Shown here one piece after another: positions 1 to 8,452 of a stretch of DNA of 45,584 nucleotides (position 1 is its first letter; each line of letters starts with the position of its first letter). Made by a program: the position numbers and the translations under genes. The DNA lies in the NCBI GenBank assembly GCA_016795375.1, contig JAEUHJ010000131.1:1-45584 (forward strand), given 5' to 3'. The stretch is from Verrucomicrobiaceae bacterium. Its GTDB lineage: Bacteria > Verrucomicrobiota > Verrucomicrobiia > Verrucomicrobiales > Verrucomicrobiaceae. The notes under the pieces are model-generated. The model did no database searches and was not told the DNA's origin. It saw only the letters and a program-made list of their open reading frames with translations.

Positions 1-2537
1 TACCCAAACAAGCTCATCTGCCCCGCGTCCTCATCGCTGACGGCTTTCTTCCTCGTCTTCGCGGGCACGCTGGTCGGAACGGGGACTTCTTTGACGCTTT
101 CGGCGGGCTGGTGGCCGGATTCGAGTTGTTGGAGGACTTCCTTGGCGCGGTCGATGACGTTTTCGGGGAGGCCGGCGAGGCGTGCGACCTGGATGCCGTA
201 GCTTTTTTCGGCGGAGCCGGGGAGGATCTTGTGGAGGAAGATGATCTGATGGTTCCACTCCTTCACGGCGACGTTGTAGTTCTTCACGGCGGCGCGGCTC
301 TGCGCGAGCGCGGTGATCTCGTGGTAGTGCGTGGCGAACAAGGTGCGCGCGCCGACTTTGTCATGCAGATGCTCGGCGACGCTCCAGGCGATGCTGAGGC
401 CGTCGAAGGTGCTCGTGCCACGGCCGATCTCGTCGAGGATGACCAATGAGCGCTCGGTGGCGTTGTTGAGGATGAGCGCGGTCTCGTTCATCTCGACCAT
501 GAAGGTGGACTGGCCGCGCGCGATGTCGTCGCTGGCACCGATGCGCGTGAAGATGCGATCGACGAGGCCGACCTCGGCGCTGGCGGCGGGCAGAAAACTG
601 CCGATCTGCGCCATCAGCGTGAGCAGCGCGGTCATGCGCAGATACGTGCTCTTGCCGGCCATGTTCGGGCCGGTGATGAGGATGAGCCGGCTCTCCTCGG
701 GCTCCAGCGTGATGTCATTCGGCACGAAGCGCTCGCCGCTCGTGAGATTCTGATCGAGCACGGGATGGCGGCCGTCGCGGATGAAGAGATTCCGCGTCTC
801 ATTGAGCACGGGTCGCGTGTAATTGAAAAGCCGCGCGGTCTCGGCGAGCGAGCCGAGTGAATCGAGCACGGCGATGGTCTCCGCGGTCTCCTGGATCTGC
901 GCGAGGTGCTGCAGCACGCGGCCGCGCAGCTCGATGAACTGCTCGTATTCGAGCGCCTTGCTGCGCTCCTCGCTGCCGAGGATTTTGTCCTCCATGCGCT
1001 TCAGCTCGTCGGTGATGTAGCGCTCGCCGTTGACGGTGGTCTGCTTGCGGTGGTAGTCGGCGGGCACGCTGCCGACGTTCGCCTTGGTGATCTCAATGAA
1101 GTAGCCGAAGACGGCGTTGTATTTGATCTTGAGGCTCTTGATGCCCGTGCGCTCGATCTCCCGCGCCTGCAAATCCGCGATCCACTGGCGGCCGAGCGTG
1201 GAGGCATTGCGAAGTTCATCGAGCTCCGGCAGCCAGCCTTCGCGGAAGACGCCGCCCTCTTTGATCTGCATCGGCGGTTCATCGACGATGGCGCGTTGGA
1301 TCTCGGAAGAGAGCGCGGTGAGGTCGTGGAGACGGGAGAGTAGAACGGGTTTTAAACCCGCTTCCCCATTCGCTGACACGGGTTGAAAACCCGTGCTACT
1401 TTCTAGCAGCGCCTTCAAAGACGGCACCACCTCCAACGACACGGCCAAAGCCTGCAAATCACGGCCATTGCCGCTGCCCTGGCTGAGACGGCTGCTGGTG
1501 CGCTCCAGATCGCGGATTTCTTTGAGCAGGGTGCGGAGCTGGCTGAGGAGCATGGGCTCGTCGAGGAAGGCGGCGACCATGTCCTGGCGTTGCGTGAGCG
1601 TGTCGAGATCGCGCAGCGGGTGGAGGACCCAATGGCGGAGCTTGCGGCCGCCCATGGGGGTGCAGGTGCGGTCGAGGGCGCTCAGGAGCGTGTGCGCATT
1701 CCCGCCACGGGCGCTGACGAGTTCGAGGTGGCTCTGGCTGGCGGCGTCGATGAGCACCACGTCGCTCGTTTGCGCGACACGCAGGCGCTGGATGTGCTCG
1801 ACACTGCGGCGGAGCTGGAATTGCAGGTATTGCAGGATGCAGCCCGCGGCACACAGCGCGGCGCTGAGCCCCTGGCAGCCGAAGCCATCGAGCGACTGCA
1901 CTTTGAAATGCTGCGTGAGGCTGTGCTGGGCCTGATCGAGCAAAAAGAGGTAACTCTCGACGGCGAGGGCGCTGGCGGGACTGCCGAGCTGCCCGATCAA
2001 ATCACGCTGATCATCGCTGAAGAGCAGTTCGCTGGCCTGGAGGCGCTCCAGCTCATCGGCGAGTTCGGTGGCGTCTTTGAACTCGGCCACTTCAAACTCA
2101 CCCGTGGTGTGATCGACGTAGGCGAGGCCGAGTTTTTTGCCTTTGGTATCGCGGAAGACGGCGGCGAGGTAATTCGGGCGGTTCGAGTCGAGCAGGTTGA
2201 GGTCGTTGACGGTGCCTGCGCTGAGGATTTGCGAGATGGCACGCTCGACGATTTTTCCCGGCACCGGATCGCTCGTCTGCTCGCCGATGGCGACGCGTTT
2301 GCCGGCCTTGATGAGCTTCGCGATGTAACCCTGCGAAGAATGATGCGGCACGCCGCACATGGGCACGCCGTTTCGCTTGGTGAGCGCCACATTGAGGATG
2401 GGCGAGGCGGTTTTGGCATCCTCGAAGAACAACTCGTAAAAGTCGCCGAGGCGGAAGAAGAGCAGCACATCCTCCGGCAGCTCGCGCCGCATGGCGAGAT
2501 ACTGCTTCATCATCGGGGTCGTGGCGGCGTCGGACAT
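1..2537 (-). CDS. mutS: DNA mismatch repair protein MutS (stop codon just off the left edge)
   Basis: MutS recognises mismatches and small loops and recruits MutL. The reverse strand reads open for 845 residues from ATG at 2537. The N-terminal mismatch-binding motif GDFYELF starts near residue 31 and holds the Phe-x-Glu that wedges into the mismatch. Walker A (GPNMAGKST) is at 623-631, and the Walker B/signature region (LVILDEIGRGTSTFDG) lies about 80 residues later. The chain ends ...DEDAGQMSLFG; QMSLF is the canonical beta-clamp binding peptide of MutS C-termini. The last two bases in the window are TA, consistent with a TAA/TAG stop cut by the edge. Residues 380-400 are encoded by a palindromic repeat inserted in frame in the lever region (see repeat at 1339). 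The length is normal for MutS (about 850). Identification is by motifs and order; I saw no frameshift at the positions I checked. Confidence 0.96.
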   Translation of the reverse strand, partial: MSDAATTPMMKQYLAMRRELPEDVLLFFRLGDFYELFFEDAKTASPILNVALTKRNGVPMCGVPHHSSQGYIAKLIKAGKRVAIGEQTSDPVPGKIVERAISQILSAGTVNDLNLLDSNRPNYLAAVFRDTKGKKLGLAYVDHTTGEFEVAEFKDATELADELERLQASELLFSDDQRDLIGQLGSPASALAVESYLFLLDQAQHSLTQHFKVQSLDGFGCQGLSAALCAAGCILQYLQFQLRRSVEHIQRLRVAQTSDVVLIDAASQSHLELVSARGGNAHTLLSALDRTCTPMGGRKLRHWVLHPLRDLDTLTQRQDMVAAFLDEPMLLSQLRTLLKEIRDLERTSSRLSQGSGNGRDLQALAVSLEVVPSLKALLESSTGFQPVSANGEAGLKPVLLSRLHDLTALSSEIQRAIVDEPPMQIKEGGVFREGWLPELDELRNASTLGRQWIADLQAREIERTGIKSLKIKYNAVFGYFIEITKANVGSVPADYHRKQTTVNGERYITDELKRMEDKILGSEERSKALEYEQFIELRGRVLQHLAQIQETAETIAVLDSLGSLAETARLFNYTRPVLNETRNLFIRDGRHPVLDQNLTSGERFVPNDITLEPEESRLILITGPNMAGKSTYLRMTALLTLMAQIGSFLPAASAEVGLVDRIFTRIGASDDIARGQSTFMVEMNETALILNNATERSLVILDEIGRGTSTFDGLSIAWSVAEHLHDKVGARTLFATHYHEITALAQSRAAVKNYNVAVKEWNHQIIFLHKILPGSAEKSYGIQVARLAGLPENVIDRAKEVLQQLESGHQPAESVKEVPVPTSVPAKTRKKAVSDEDAGQMSLFG
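1339..1400. repeat. Palindromic TGFQPV-type repeat inserted in mutS
   Basis: This 62-bp unit has inverted ends: AGTAGAACGGGTTTTAAACC on the left and the complement of AGTAGCACGGGTTTTCAACC on the right, with a short centre between. It is read through in frame by mutS as TGFQPV...GLKPVLL, residues 380-400. MutS homologues have no such peptide (from family knowledge), so it looks like a mini-element that landed in a tolerant position between helices of the lever domain. Repeats encoding GFQPV-like peptides are familiar from Planctomycetes and Verrucomicrobia genomes. Confidence 0.8.
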
Positions 2538-2637
2538 GGTGGGCGTCAAGAGGTCAAGAGGGCCGAGGAATGGTCAAGATGGGAGTGGCGTGAAGTAAGT
2601 CTTGATCATGAAGCGCGTTTTTTGACAAAATCCCGCC

Positions 2638-3000
2638 ATGACACAAGCCGAACGCGAAGCCCTGTTTGATCTGCTGACACTCTCGCTTTACGCGGACGCA
2701 CATATTTCCATGCGGGAGGAGCATCTGCTGGAGTCCGCCTTCATCGCGGAGGGGTGGGAGTCGAAATACCCGAAGAAGCTGTTCATCGACGAGTCCTTCG
2801 CGCGGGCACGGGAGATGTCGGAGGACGAGGACATGATGATCGACTACATGAACGAACGAGCGCAGGCTTTCAAAACGAAGGCATCGCAGAAGGAGGTGCT
2901 GGGGGTTGTGGCGAACATCCTGAAAAGCGACGGTGAGAAGCCTGCGGAAAATGAGTTTTACAGCCTGCTGGTGCAGGCGCTGCCGAAGGCGGTGAAATAG
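2638..3000 (+). CDS. Small TerB-like helical protein
   Basis: A 120-residue, cytoplasmic, all-helical acidic protein with no signal peptide or membrane segment. The N-terminal stretch LFDLLTLSLYADAHISMREE resembles the first helices of TerB/TerB-like domains (an acidic residue pair after the first helix and ExxxL spacing), which are associated with metal sensing or stress complexes. The ATG lies 100 bp downstream of the divergent mutS start, so the two genes share one intergenic promoter region. It ends 8 bp before the stop of the convergent esterase gene. The TerB assignment rests on pattern only; the protein could equally be a lineage-specific hypothetical. Confidence 0.7.
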   Translation: MTQAEREALFDLLTLSLYADAHISMREEHLLESAFIAEGWESKYPKKLFIDESFARAREMSEDEDMMIDYMNERAQAFKTKASQKEVLGVVANILKSDGEKPAENEFYSLLVQALPKAVK

Positions 3001-3007
3001 CCGGGAT

Positions 3008-3907
3008 TCACTGCGTCACCGGTTCACCGAGGTGCTTTTTGAAGAAGGCGGCGGCGATATCGACAGTCTCGGCACACCAGGGGTCGCTCATCCAGAACGG
3101 ATGCGGGGCGTACTTCAGCGTGTGGACGGCGGTCTCGATGCCGAGCGCCTTCAGCTTCTCCATCATCTCGGCACGGCCGACTTTGAGGGTGTCTTTCTCG
3201 CCCTCGATGTAGATCGTCGGCGGAACGCCAGGGCGGACGTGGGTGATGGGAGAGGCGGCCTTGTAGATGGCCGGGTTTTCATCGGCGGAAGCGCCGAAAA
3301 AGAGCTGCGCGCCCTCATTCTTCTTCCCGGTGTTGGCGGCGAGGAGATCCTGCGTGGCAGCCATGACGATGCAGGCCTGCACTGCGCTGGACTGGTCCTT
3401 GAACGGCCCGTCACCTTCAAACTCCGGCAGCCCGCCTGTCATGCCGGTCAGACCGGAGAGATGGCCGCCGGCGGAGCCGCCCATGCAGCCGATGCGCGCG
3501 GGGTCGAGCTTCAATTCCTTCGCGTGGGCACGCAGGCAGCGCAGCGCGGCTTTGCAGTCGTGCAGCGCGGCGGGGAATTTCGCCTCGGTGCTGAGGCGGT
3601 AGGTGATGAGCGCGGTGACGAAGCCGCGCTGTGCCAGGCGCTCCATCATCGGCTTGTCGGACTCGATTTGCCGCGCTTTCCAGCCGCCGCCGTGGATGTC
3701 AAGGACGCAAGGCCACGTTCCTTCGGCATCCGGCACATAAACATAAAGCTCGACGATGTGTTCGGGGTATTTCGCGACTTCGAGCGTCCTCAGCGTGAAG
3801 CCAGCAGGCGTCTGTGGGGTGAGTTTTTTCCACTTCGGCGCATCAGCAGCATGCGAATGAACGACGGCGGCAAGGAAAAGGGCGGGGACGAGATGACGGA
3901 GACGCAT
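3008..3907 (-). CDS. Secreted alpha/beta-hydrolase (esterase/lipase, BD-FAE/HSL-like)
   Basis: This 299-residue exported serine hydrolase probably cleaves ester substituents on carbohydrates or similar substrates. The chosen start (ATG 3907) gives a clean signal peptide, MRLRHLVPALFLAAVVHSHA; a start 39 bp upstream would add unlikely residues. An oxyanion motif HGGGW follows about residue 75. The nucleophile elbow is GGSAGG, the acid is probably in GEKDTL, and the catalytic His is probably in APHPFW near the C-terminus. This matches the family of small esterases related to BD-FAE and hormone-sensitive lipase. It is the last gene of a five-gene minus-strand run and lies 51 bp after the small membrane protein. 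Substrate unknown. Confidence 0.88.
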   Translation of the reverse strand: MRLRHLVPALFLAAVVHSHAADAPKWKKLTPQTPAGFTLRTLEVAKYPEHIVELYVYVPDAEGTWPCVLDIHGGGWKARQIESDKPMMERLAQRGFVTALITYRLSTEAKFPAALHDCKAALRCLRAHAKELKLDPARIGCMGGSAGGHLSGLTGMTGGLPEFEGDGPFKDQSSAVQACIVMAATQDLLAANTGKKNEGAQLFFGASADENPAIYKAASPITHVRPGVPPTIYIEGEKDTLKVGRAEMMEKLKALGIETAVHTLKYAPHPFWMSDPWCAETVDIAAAFFKKHLGEPVTQ

Positions 3908-3958
3908 GGCAGCGGAGATGAACGCCTCCCGCCGGCCGCATCTCACGACCTGAAGGCG

Positions 3959-4252
3959 TCATTTTTCGAGAAGAAAACGAATGAGCGCGGCCATCAGCAG
4001 CGTGAACGCGACGCCGGAGACGAGCGCGATGACAGTCATGGATTCCGGAGGCAGCCCACGGCGCGCCGCCAGCACGCCACCCCAGCCCAAACCAGTGAAA
4101 AATGACACAGCGATGCGGATGAAGGGCTTCTTCGTCCAGTTTTTGAAACGCGCCTCCGGTGTGATGCCTTGATTGATGAAGGCACCGATGATCAACGCCA
4201 CCTGGAACATCGAGGCAATGATGGAGACGAGCCAGAATAGTTGTGTCAGCAT
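3959..4252 (-). CDS. Small membrane protein
   Basis: A 97-residue protein with two or three predicted membrane segments: residues about 5-28 (WLVSIIASMFQVALIIGAF), about 47-60, and 72-93 (MTVIALVSGVAFTLLMAALI). A basic loop (RFKNWTKKPFIRIAV) lies between the first two. It has no motif I recognise. The gene sits 27 bp after the preceding gene and 51 bp before the esterase on the same strand, so it is probably cotranscribed. No function can be assigned. Confidence 0.75.
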   Translation of the reverse strand: MLTQLFWLVSIIASMFQVALIIGAFINQGITPEARFKNWTKKPFIRIAVSFFTGLGWGGVLAARRGLPPESMTVIALVSGVAFTLLMAALIRFLLEK

Positions 4253-4279
4253 GGAAAGATGTCCGTGCGGAGGTGGCGG

Positions 4280-5152
4280 TCACAGTCCGGACGGGCGCTC
4301 GGATGCCTTGCGCAGTTTCTTTTTCGCGGGCGGGGGCGCGGAAGGGTCGAAAAACACGCCGCCGATGACCTGCCCGGTGCCGCCGGCCATCAGAAGAGAG
4401 GGACGGCTGCCGTCGTCATCACGGTAGTAGCTGCGTTTGAAGACCTTGCCGTCAGGATTCACGATGGCGTGGCAGTAGATGTGCGGCTGGGCCAGGAAGA
4501 AGACGTGGAGCTTGTTTTTCGCGTCGATGCTGATCTGCGGCTGGGACACCATGATGACGGGGCCGAGGAGGAGCGTGGTGAGATAGGCGCCGCTTTTGTC
4601 GTCGGTCACACGGCTGTAGAGCAGCAGCGTGTCGAGCTCGCGAAAAAGGATGATCTGGTAACGCCGCGCACGTCCGGCGTTCGGGAAGCCGGCCGGCACG
4701 CCGAAAGGCTGGTCGAAGAGATTCGACTTCGTGTCGGTGATGGTCATGCGCACCTTGTTGGACATGTAATACTGGCCGGTGATGGGATGGAGCACATTGG
4801 CCACCATGCTGAAGGTGCCGAGGTCGGCTGTGGAGTAGCCGCCGGAGATTTCGACAGTCTGTTTGTTCGCGGCGCCGGCCTTGATGGTGACGGGCTTCTC
4901 GGAGCCGATGGTCACGGGGGAGAGCCTGCGGCCGGTGGCCTCGGTGATCTCAAACTGCAGCCAGTCACGCGCGCCATGACCGCCGAGCACGACATCCGCG
5001 CCGGACCGATTGATGATGGTGACCTGGGCCACGACCGGCTCCCCGGTGAGGAATTGATTTTTCAGCAGGGTGAGATTGGTCACATACTGCGCGTTGGCAG
5101 TGCCGGCGGCGGCGAGCAGCCCGGCGGACAGCAGCAAAAGGAGGCGGTTCAT
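4280..5152 (-). CDS. Exported protein of unknown function
   Basis: A 290-residue protein with a typical Sec signal (MNRLLLLLSAGLLAAAGTANA). The mature part begins with a beta-rich domain (about residues 22-140) in which NQFLTGEPVVAQVTIINRSG resembles an immunoglobulin-like/intracellular-proteinase-inhibitor type fold. The second half has no recognised motif and ends in a Pro/Lys-rich tail. The start at 5152 lies 5 bp after the stop of the receiver-pseudokinase-FGE gene, so translational coupling is likely and the proteins may work in one envelope process. Function unknown. Confidence 0.82.
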   Translation of the reverse strand: MNRLLLLLSAGLLAAAGTANAQYVTNLTLLKNQFLTGEPVVAQVTIINRSGADVVLGGHGARDWLQFEITEATGRRLSPVTIGSEKPVTIKAGAANKQTVEISGGYSTADLGTFSMVANVLHPITGQYYMSNKVRMTITDTKSNLFDQPFGVPAGFPNAGRARRYQIILFRELDTLLLYSRVTDDKSGAYLTTLLLGPVIMVSQPQISIDAKNKLHVFFLAQPHIYCHAIVNPDGKVFKRSYYRDDDGSRPSLLMAGGTGQVIGGVFFDPSAPPPAKKKLRKASERPSGL

Positions 5153-5157
5153 GAACT

Positions 5158-7131
5158 TCACGGTCGGGGTTTGGCGGGAGCAGTGCTGGAGGCGGTGCGG
5201 AAGCCGCGGGCGAGTGTGGCCTCGTTGGCGGATTCTGGAAAGAGCCGGTCGGTGAGCAGGTGGTCGCTGCTTTTCAGGCCGAAGTGGCCGCCGCGCACGA
5301 CGGGCATCTTGATGTCGATGTAGTCCGGATGCGGCGGCCATTCACCGTCCCTGCTCTCGCCGGAGGTCCATTCGCTGACGTTGCCAGCCATGTCACACAC
5401 GCCATACGGGCTGACATCCTGGCAGATGCGGGTGGTCGGAGCCCAGAGGTTGTGGCCGTCGATGCTGCCACCGCGGCCCTTGAGGGCGGGATTGTAGTCG
5501 TCGCCGAGATTTGCGGCCTTGGGGAGCATCTGGTTTCCCCAGGGATAGTTGAGGCCGTTCTCACCACGCGCGGCCTTTTCCCACTCCTGTTCGGTGGGCA
5601 GCCGTTGGCCTTTCCATCTGGCAAAAGCCTGCGCGTCCCACCAGTCCACCTGCGTGACAGGCGTGTTCAGCGTGATGCTTTCGCCGTTGAAGGTGGTGCC
5701 GCCCTTGGCCGCGGCGTAATAGGTGCTCCACTTGGCGGGTTCGTGGCTGGTTTTGGTCTTGGGCTGGAGCGGATGGTCGAATTCACCCGGTTTTGCTGTT
5801 TTCAACGTTTCGAGAAACTCCGCATACTGACCGATGGTGATCTCGTGCTTGCTGATCCAGAACTCGGGCAGCCGGACCTTTTCATTTTTCTGGTATCTGA
5901 ACTCCCCGGCGGGGATGTGCACCAGCTCCACCGGCAGCGCGGTGGTGCCAGTCCCCGACACCGGGCTGTTGCCGTTCATGAGCGCGCCCAGACCGGCGAC
6001 GATGAGCAGGATGAGGGCCACCATCGCCCACACCCACCATGGCTTCTGGCCGCTCACATTCACTGGCAGCGTCTCCGCCTCGATCTTGCGCACGATGCTG
6101 TGCTCGCGCATTTCATCACGCATGTCGTCCAACGCGGAAAGCAGGCCGTTCCAGTCATGATTCGCGTCCGCGAGCGATTGCAGCAGCCCGCGCGCCTTTC
6201 CTTCCGCCGCGACGGGACGCATCAGGGCCAGCAGCGCGCGCACGTCGGCCCTGGCATCACGTTTGACGGCGGAAGGCGGACGGAAGAAGTTCACGATGCT
6301 CGCCTGATGCTCGGCATCGATGTAAATGTCGCGCGCCTCGATGCTGCGGTGGTGATAACCCCGCCCGGTGGCGAACTGCATCGCCTCGGCCACGCCAAAG
6401 AGCACCTCTGTGAGGCGGCGCTCGCCGAACAGCTCCTCCGTCTGCTCGATCTCCGCAAGGCTGCGGCCGCGGGGCAGCTCGCGGGTGTAAAAAAGCCACC
6501 CGTTCGCCTCCCCGGCCTCAAACAGCGGCGCGATGCGCGGGTGCGCGAGCGAGGCCTTCACACGCTCGCGCTCCTTGAATTTCGCCACGATCTCCGGCTG
6601 CTTCAGATGCTCCGGTTTCAACAAGACCAACGCCACCGGCCTCTGCACCGTGACCTGGAGCGCACGGTAGGTCTCGGCGTCCTTTTCGATGTGAAGCCGT
6701 TCCAGCACCTGGTAGTTGCCCAGCACGGTGCCCGGCGGCATCACCGGCGGCGGCGCGTCCGATTCGTCAGGCAGCGTCAGCAGCGAGCGCACACGCCCCA
6801 GCAGTTTTTCCGGCGTGTAAGGCGCGTCTTTGAGCACCAGCCCGTCGGCGATCTGCTCCTCGAAGCCGGTCAGATCATAACGCGTGGTGAAAAGCACGCG
6901 CAGTTGCGGGAAACGCGCCCGCGCCGCGTCGCGCACGGTAAAGCCCGTCTCCTGCGTGGGGAAAATCGCCTCGGTGACGAGGATGTCGAGCGCGTCAGCC
7001 CTGGCGATCCACGCGCCTGCGGCCTCCACCGTGGTGAAATCGACGATGTTGAAGCCGGGAAGGCCGTCCCGCAGCCAGCCAAGGCGCGTTTCGTGCTGTG
7101 CGGCACTGGAATCAACGAACAAAAGAGTCAT
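5158..7131 (-). CDS. Receiver-like / pseudokinase / TM / FGE-like fusion protein
   Basis: 657 residues with four parts. (1) Residues 1-120 resemble a response-regulator receiver, but the phosphoacceptor Asp position reads LVTEAIFP (Glu54), while a Lys at about 101 is kept. (2) Residues about 138-345 resemble a Ser/Thr kinase (GNYQVLERL start). The HRD site reads HHRS (260-263), the DFG site reads NFF (281-283), and the VAIK lysine position appears to be Val169. (3) A membrane segment spans about 365-386. (4) The remainder is a formylglycine-generating-enzyme/SUMF1-type domain (VHIPAGEF, RLPTEQEWEKAAR, GNVSEWT, VVRGG, GFRTAS). No Cys pair is seen near the C-terminus, so it is probably not a catalytic FGE. 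Inference: a signalling scaffold with a periplasmic binding domain. It lies between two genes at 21-bp and 5-bp gaps. Confidence 0.9.
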   Translation of the reverse strand: MTLLFVDSSAAQHETRLGWLRDGLPGFNIVDFTTVEAAGAWIARADALDILVTEAIFPTQETGFTVRDAARARFPQLRVLFTTRYDLTGFEEQIADGLVLKDAPYTPEKLLGRVRSLLTLPDESDAPPPVMPPGTVLGNYQVLERLHIEKDAETYRALQVTVQRPVALVLLKPEHLKQPEIVAKFKERERVKASLAHPRIAPLFEAGEANGWLFYTRELPRGRSLAEIEQTEELFGERRLTEVLFGVAEAMQFATGRGYHHRSIEARDIYIDAEHQASIVNFFRPPSAVKRDARADVRALLALMRPVAAEGKARGLLQSLADANHDWNGLLSALDDMRDEMREHSIVRKIEAETLPVNVSGQKPWWVWAMVALILLIVAGLGALMNGNSPVSGTGTTALPVELVHIPAGEFRYQKNEKVRLPEFWISKHEITIGQYAEFLETLKTAKPGEFDHPLQPKTKTSHEPAKWSTYYAAAKGGTTFNGESITLNTPVTQVDWWDAQAFARWKGQRLPTEQEWEKAARGENGLNYPWGNQMLPKAANLGDDYNPALKGRGGSIDGHNLWAPTTRICQDVSPYGVCDMAGNVSEWTSGESRDGEWPPHPDYIDIKMPVVRGGHFGLKSSDHLLTDRLFPESANEATLARGFRTASSTAPAKPRP

Positions 7132-7152
7132 GCGTGCGGTGTCGGATGGCGA

Positions 7153-8451
7153 TCATCTCCCCACGGGCGGGAGCAGCGGATTGGCGCCGGCAGGAGCGCC
7201 CGGCGCGGATCCGAACCCCAGGAGATCACGGGGCTCGGCGGCCACATCCTGGAGCTTGTTGTTATAGTAGAGGCGCAGCATGTAGCCGTGATATGAGCGC
7301 CGGCCATGCTGTTGCATTTCTGCGACGGAGAGGGCCGGCAGGTGATAAACCACGTCCAGCGTCTCCTCACCCGTGCCACCACCCCAGTCCACAGGAGCGG
7401 ACTGCCACGTCTCGACCGGCTCCGGCGCGATGCTTTGCGCCACCTGGATGCCATTCACCTTGTCGAAAAAGAAAACCTCCAGGTTTACCGCGTTGCGGTC
7501 CACCAGATGGCTGCCATTGCGCACGATGGGAACACGCAGCGTGTACCGCTCGCCGCTGCCCACGGAGAAATCGCGCGCCACCTGGCAGGCGCCGAGGCGC
7601 AGGACTTTTTCCCCTTCGATGCTCGCGGTGGCGAGCGCGGTCGCCGCCGGTCCGGCGCTGAGACGACGGGAGGCCAGTTCAAAAAAACTGCCTGCCTTCG
7701 TCGCGCCGAGAAGCTGGATGCGCCTCCAGTTGTCCGTGGCCTTCGCGGCCACGCCCATCTGCTCATAAGTCTGCGCCATCTCCGCGATGATCGCAGGATG
7801 ATCCGGCGTGAGTTCATCCGCGCGGCGCAGCATTTCCAACGCGCCGTTCATGTCGCCCGCACCGCGGATTTCCTTGGCGGTGGTGACGACGTAATTCACA
7901 TCCCGCAGCAGCATGGTCGCCGCGTCCGGTTTCGCCGGCTGCGGAACCGGCCCAGGTGGCGGCGGGCTGGGTTTGGCCGGCGCGGCCGGCAGTTGGGTTC
8001 GCGGAGCCGGTGCTGGAGCAGCCGACGGTGAGATCACCGGAGGTGCGCCTTGTTGCTGAAAAGAGCCTATGGGTGGTGGGGCACTCGAAACAGGCGCTGC
8101 GGGCACTGTGGCAGGCGCAGTCATCAGCACCCCCGGCGGCGGCGGCGCGATCGAACTGGATTGCGGGACGGCAATCTGCCCGATCTCCGGCACCACGCTC
8201 GTCTGCGCAGGTAAAACAGGCACCTGCGAAGAAGCGAGCGAACGGCCCAGCGGATTTCTCGCGATCAGAAGCTTCGCCGCCAGGCCGATCTGCACCACCG
8301 CCAACACGCAAAGCACCCCCCACGCCACGGCGGAGGCGCGTTCACGATCAGGAGGCAGGACGGTTGAAGGTGGTGTCACAGGTTGCTGGAAAAGGGGCGT
8401 ATGGTACGATCCGGGCTTCCCAGTGTCAATGCTCCAAGGGTCTTCATTCAA
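7153..8451 (-). CDS. Pro-rich, TPR-like single-pass membrane protein
   Basis: 432 residues from a TTG start at 8451; a GTG about 24 codons in is an alternative. It has a short cytoplasmic N-terminus, a membrane segment at about residues 43-66 (AVAWGVLCVLAVVQIGLAAK), and a long Pro/Ala-rich linker (about 70-175). A helical region follows with a TPR-like unit (GDMNGALEMLRRADELTPDH, then AEMAQTYEQMGVAAKATDNW). The C-terminal 190 residues are beta-rich and contain FFFDKVNG. It is the first gene of the minus-strand run and precedes the receiver/pseudokinase/FGE gene by 21 bp. Its start is only 1 bp from the divergent pabB start as called, so at least one of these starts may lie further in. Function unknown. 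Confidence 0.8.
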   Translation of the reverse strand: MNEDPWSIDTGKPGSYHTPLFQQPVTPPSTVLPPDRERASAVAWGVLCVLAVVQIGLAAKLLIARNPLGRSLASSQVPVLPAQTSVVPEIGQIAVPQSSSIAPPPPGVLMTAPATVPAAPVSSAPPPIGSFQQQGAPPVISPSAAPAPAPRTQLPAAPAKPSPPPPGPVPQPAKPDAATMLLRDVNYVVTTAKEIRGAGDMNGALEMLRRADELTPDHPAIIAEMAQTYEQMGVAAKATDNWRRIQLLGATKAGSFFELASRRLSAGPAATALATASIEGEKVLRLGACQVARDFSVGSGERYTLRVPIVRNGSHLVDRNAVNLEVFFFDKVNGIQVAQSIAPEPVETWQSAPVDWGGGTGEETLDVVYHLPALSVAEMQQHGRRSYHGYMLRLYYNNKLQDVAAEPRDLLGFGSAPGAPAGANPLLPPVGR

Positions 8452-8452
8452 A

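Noticed and set aside
5260..7296. 678-codon open frame on the + strand
   Set aside because: It is antisense to the receiver/pseudokinase/FGE gene, has a His/Arg-rich random composition and no domain; a GC-rich shadow.
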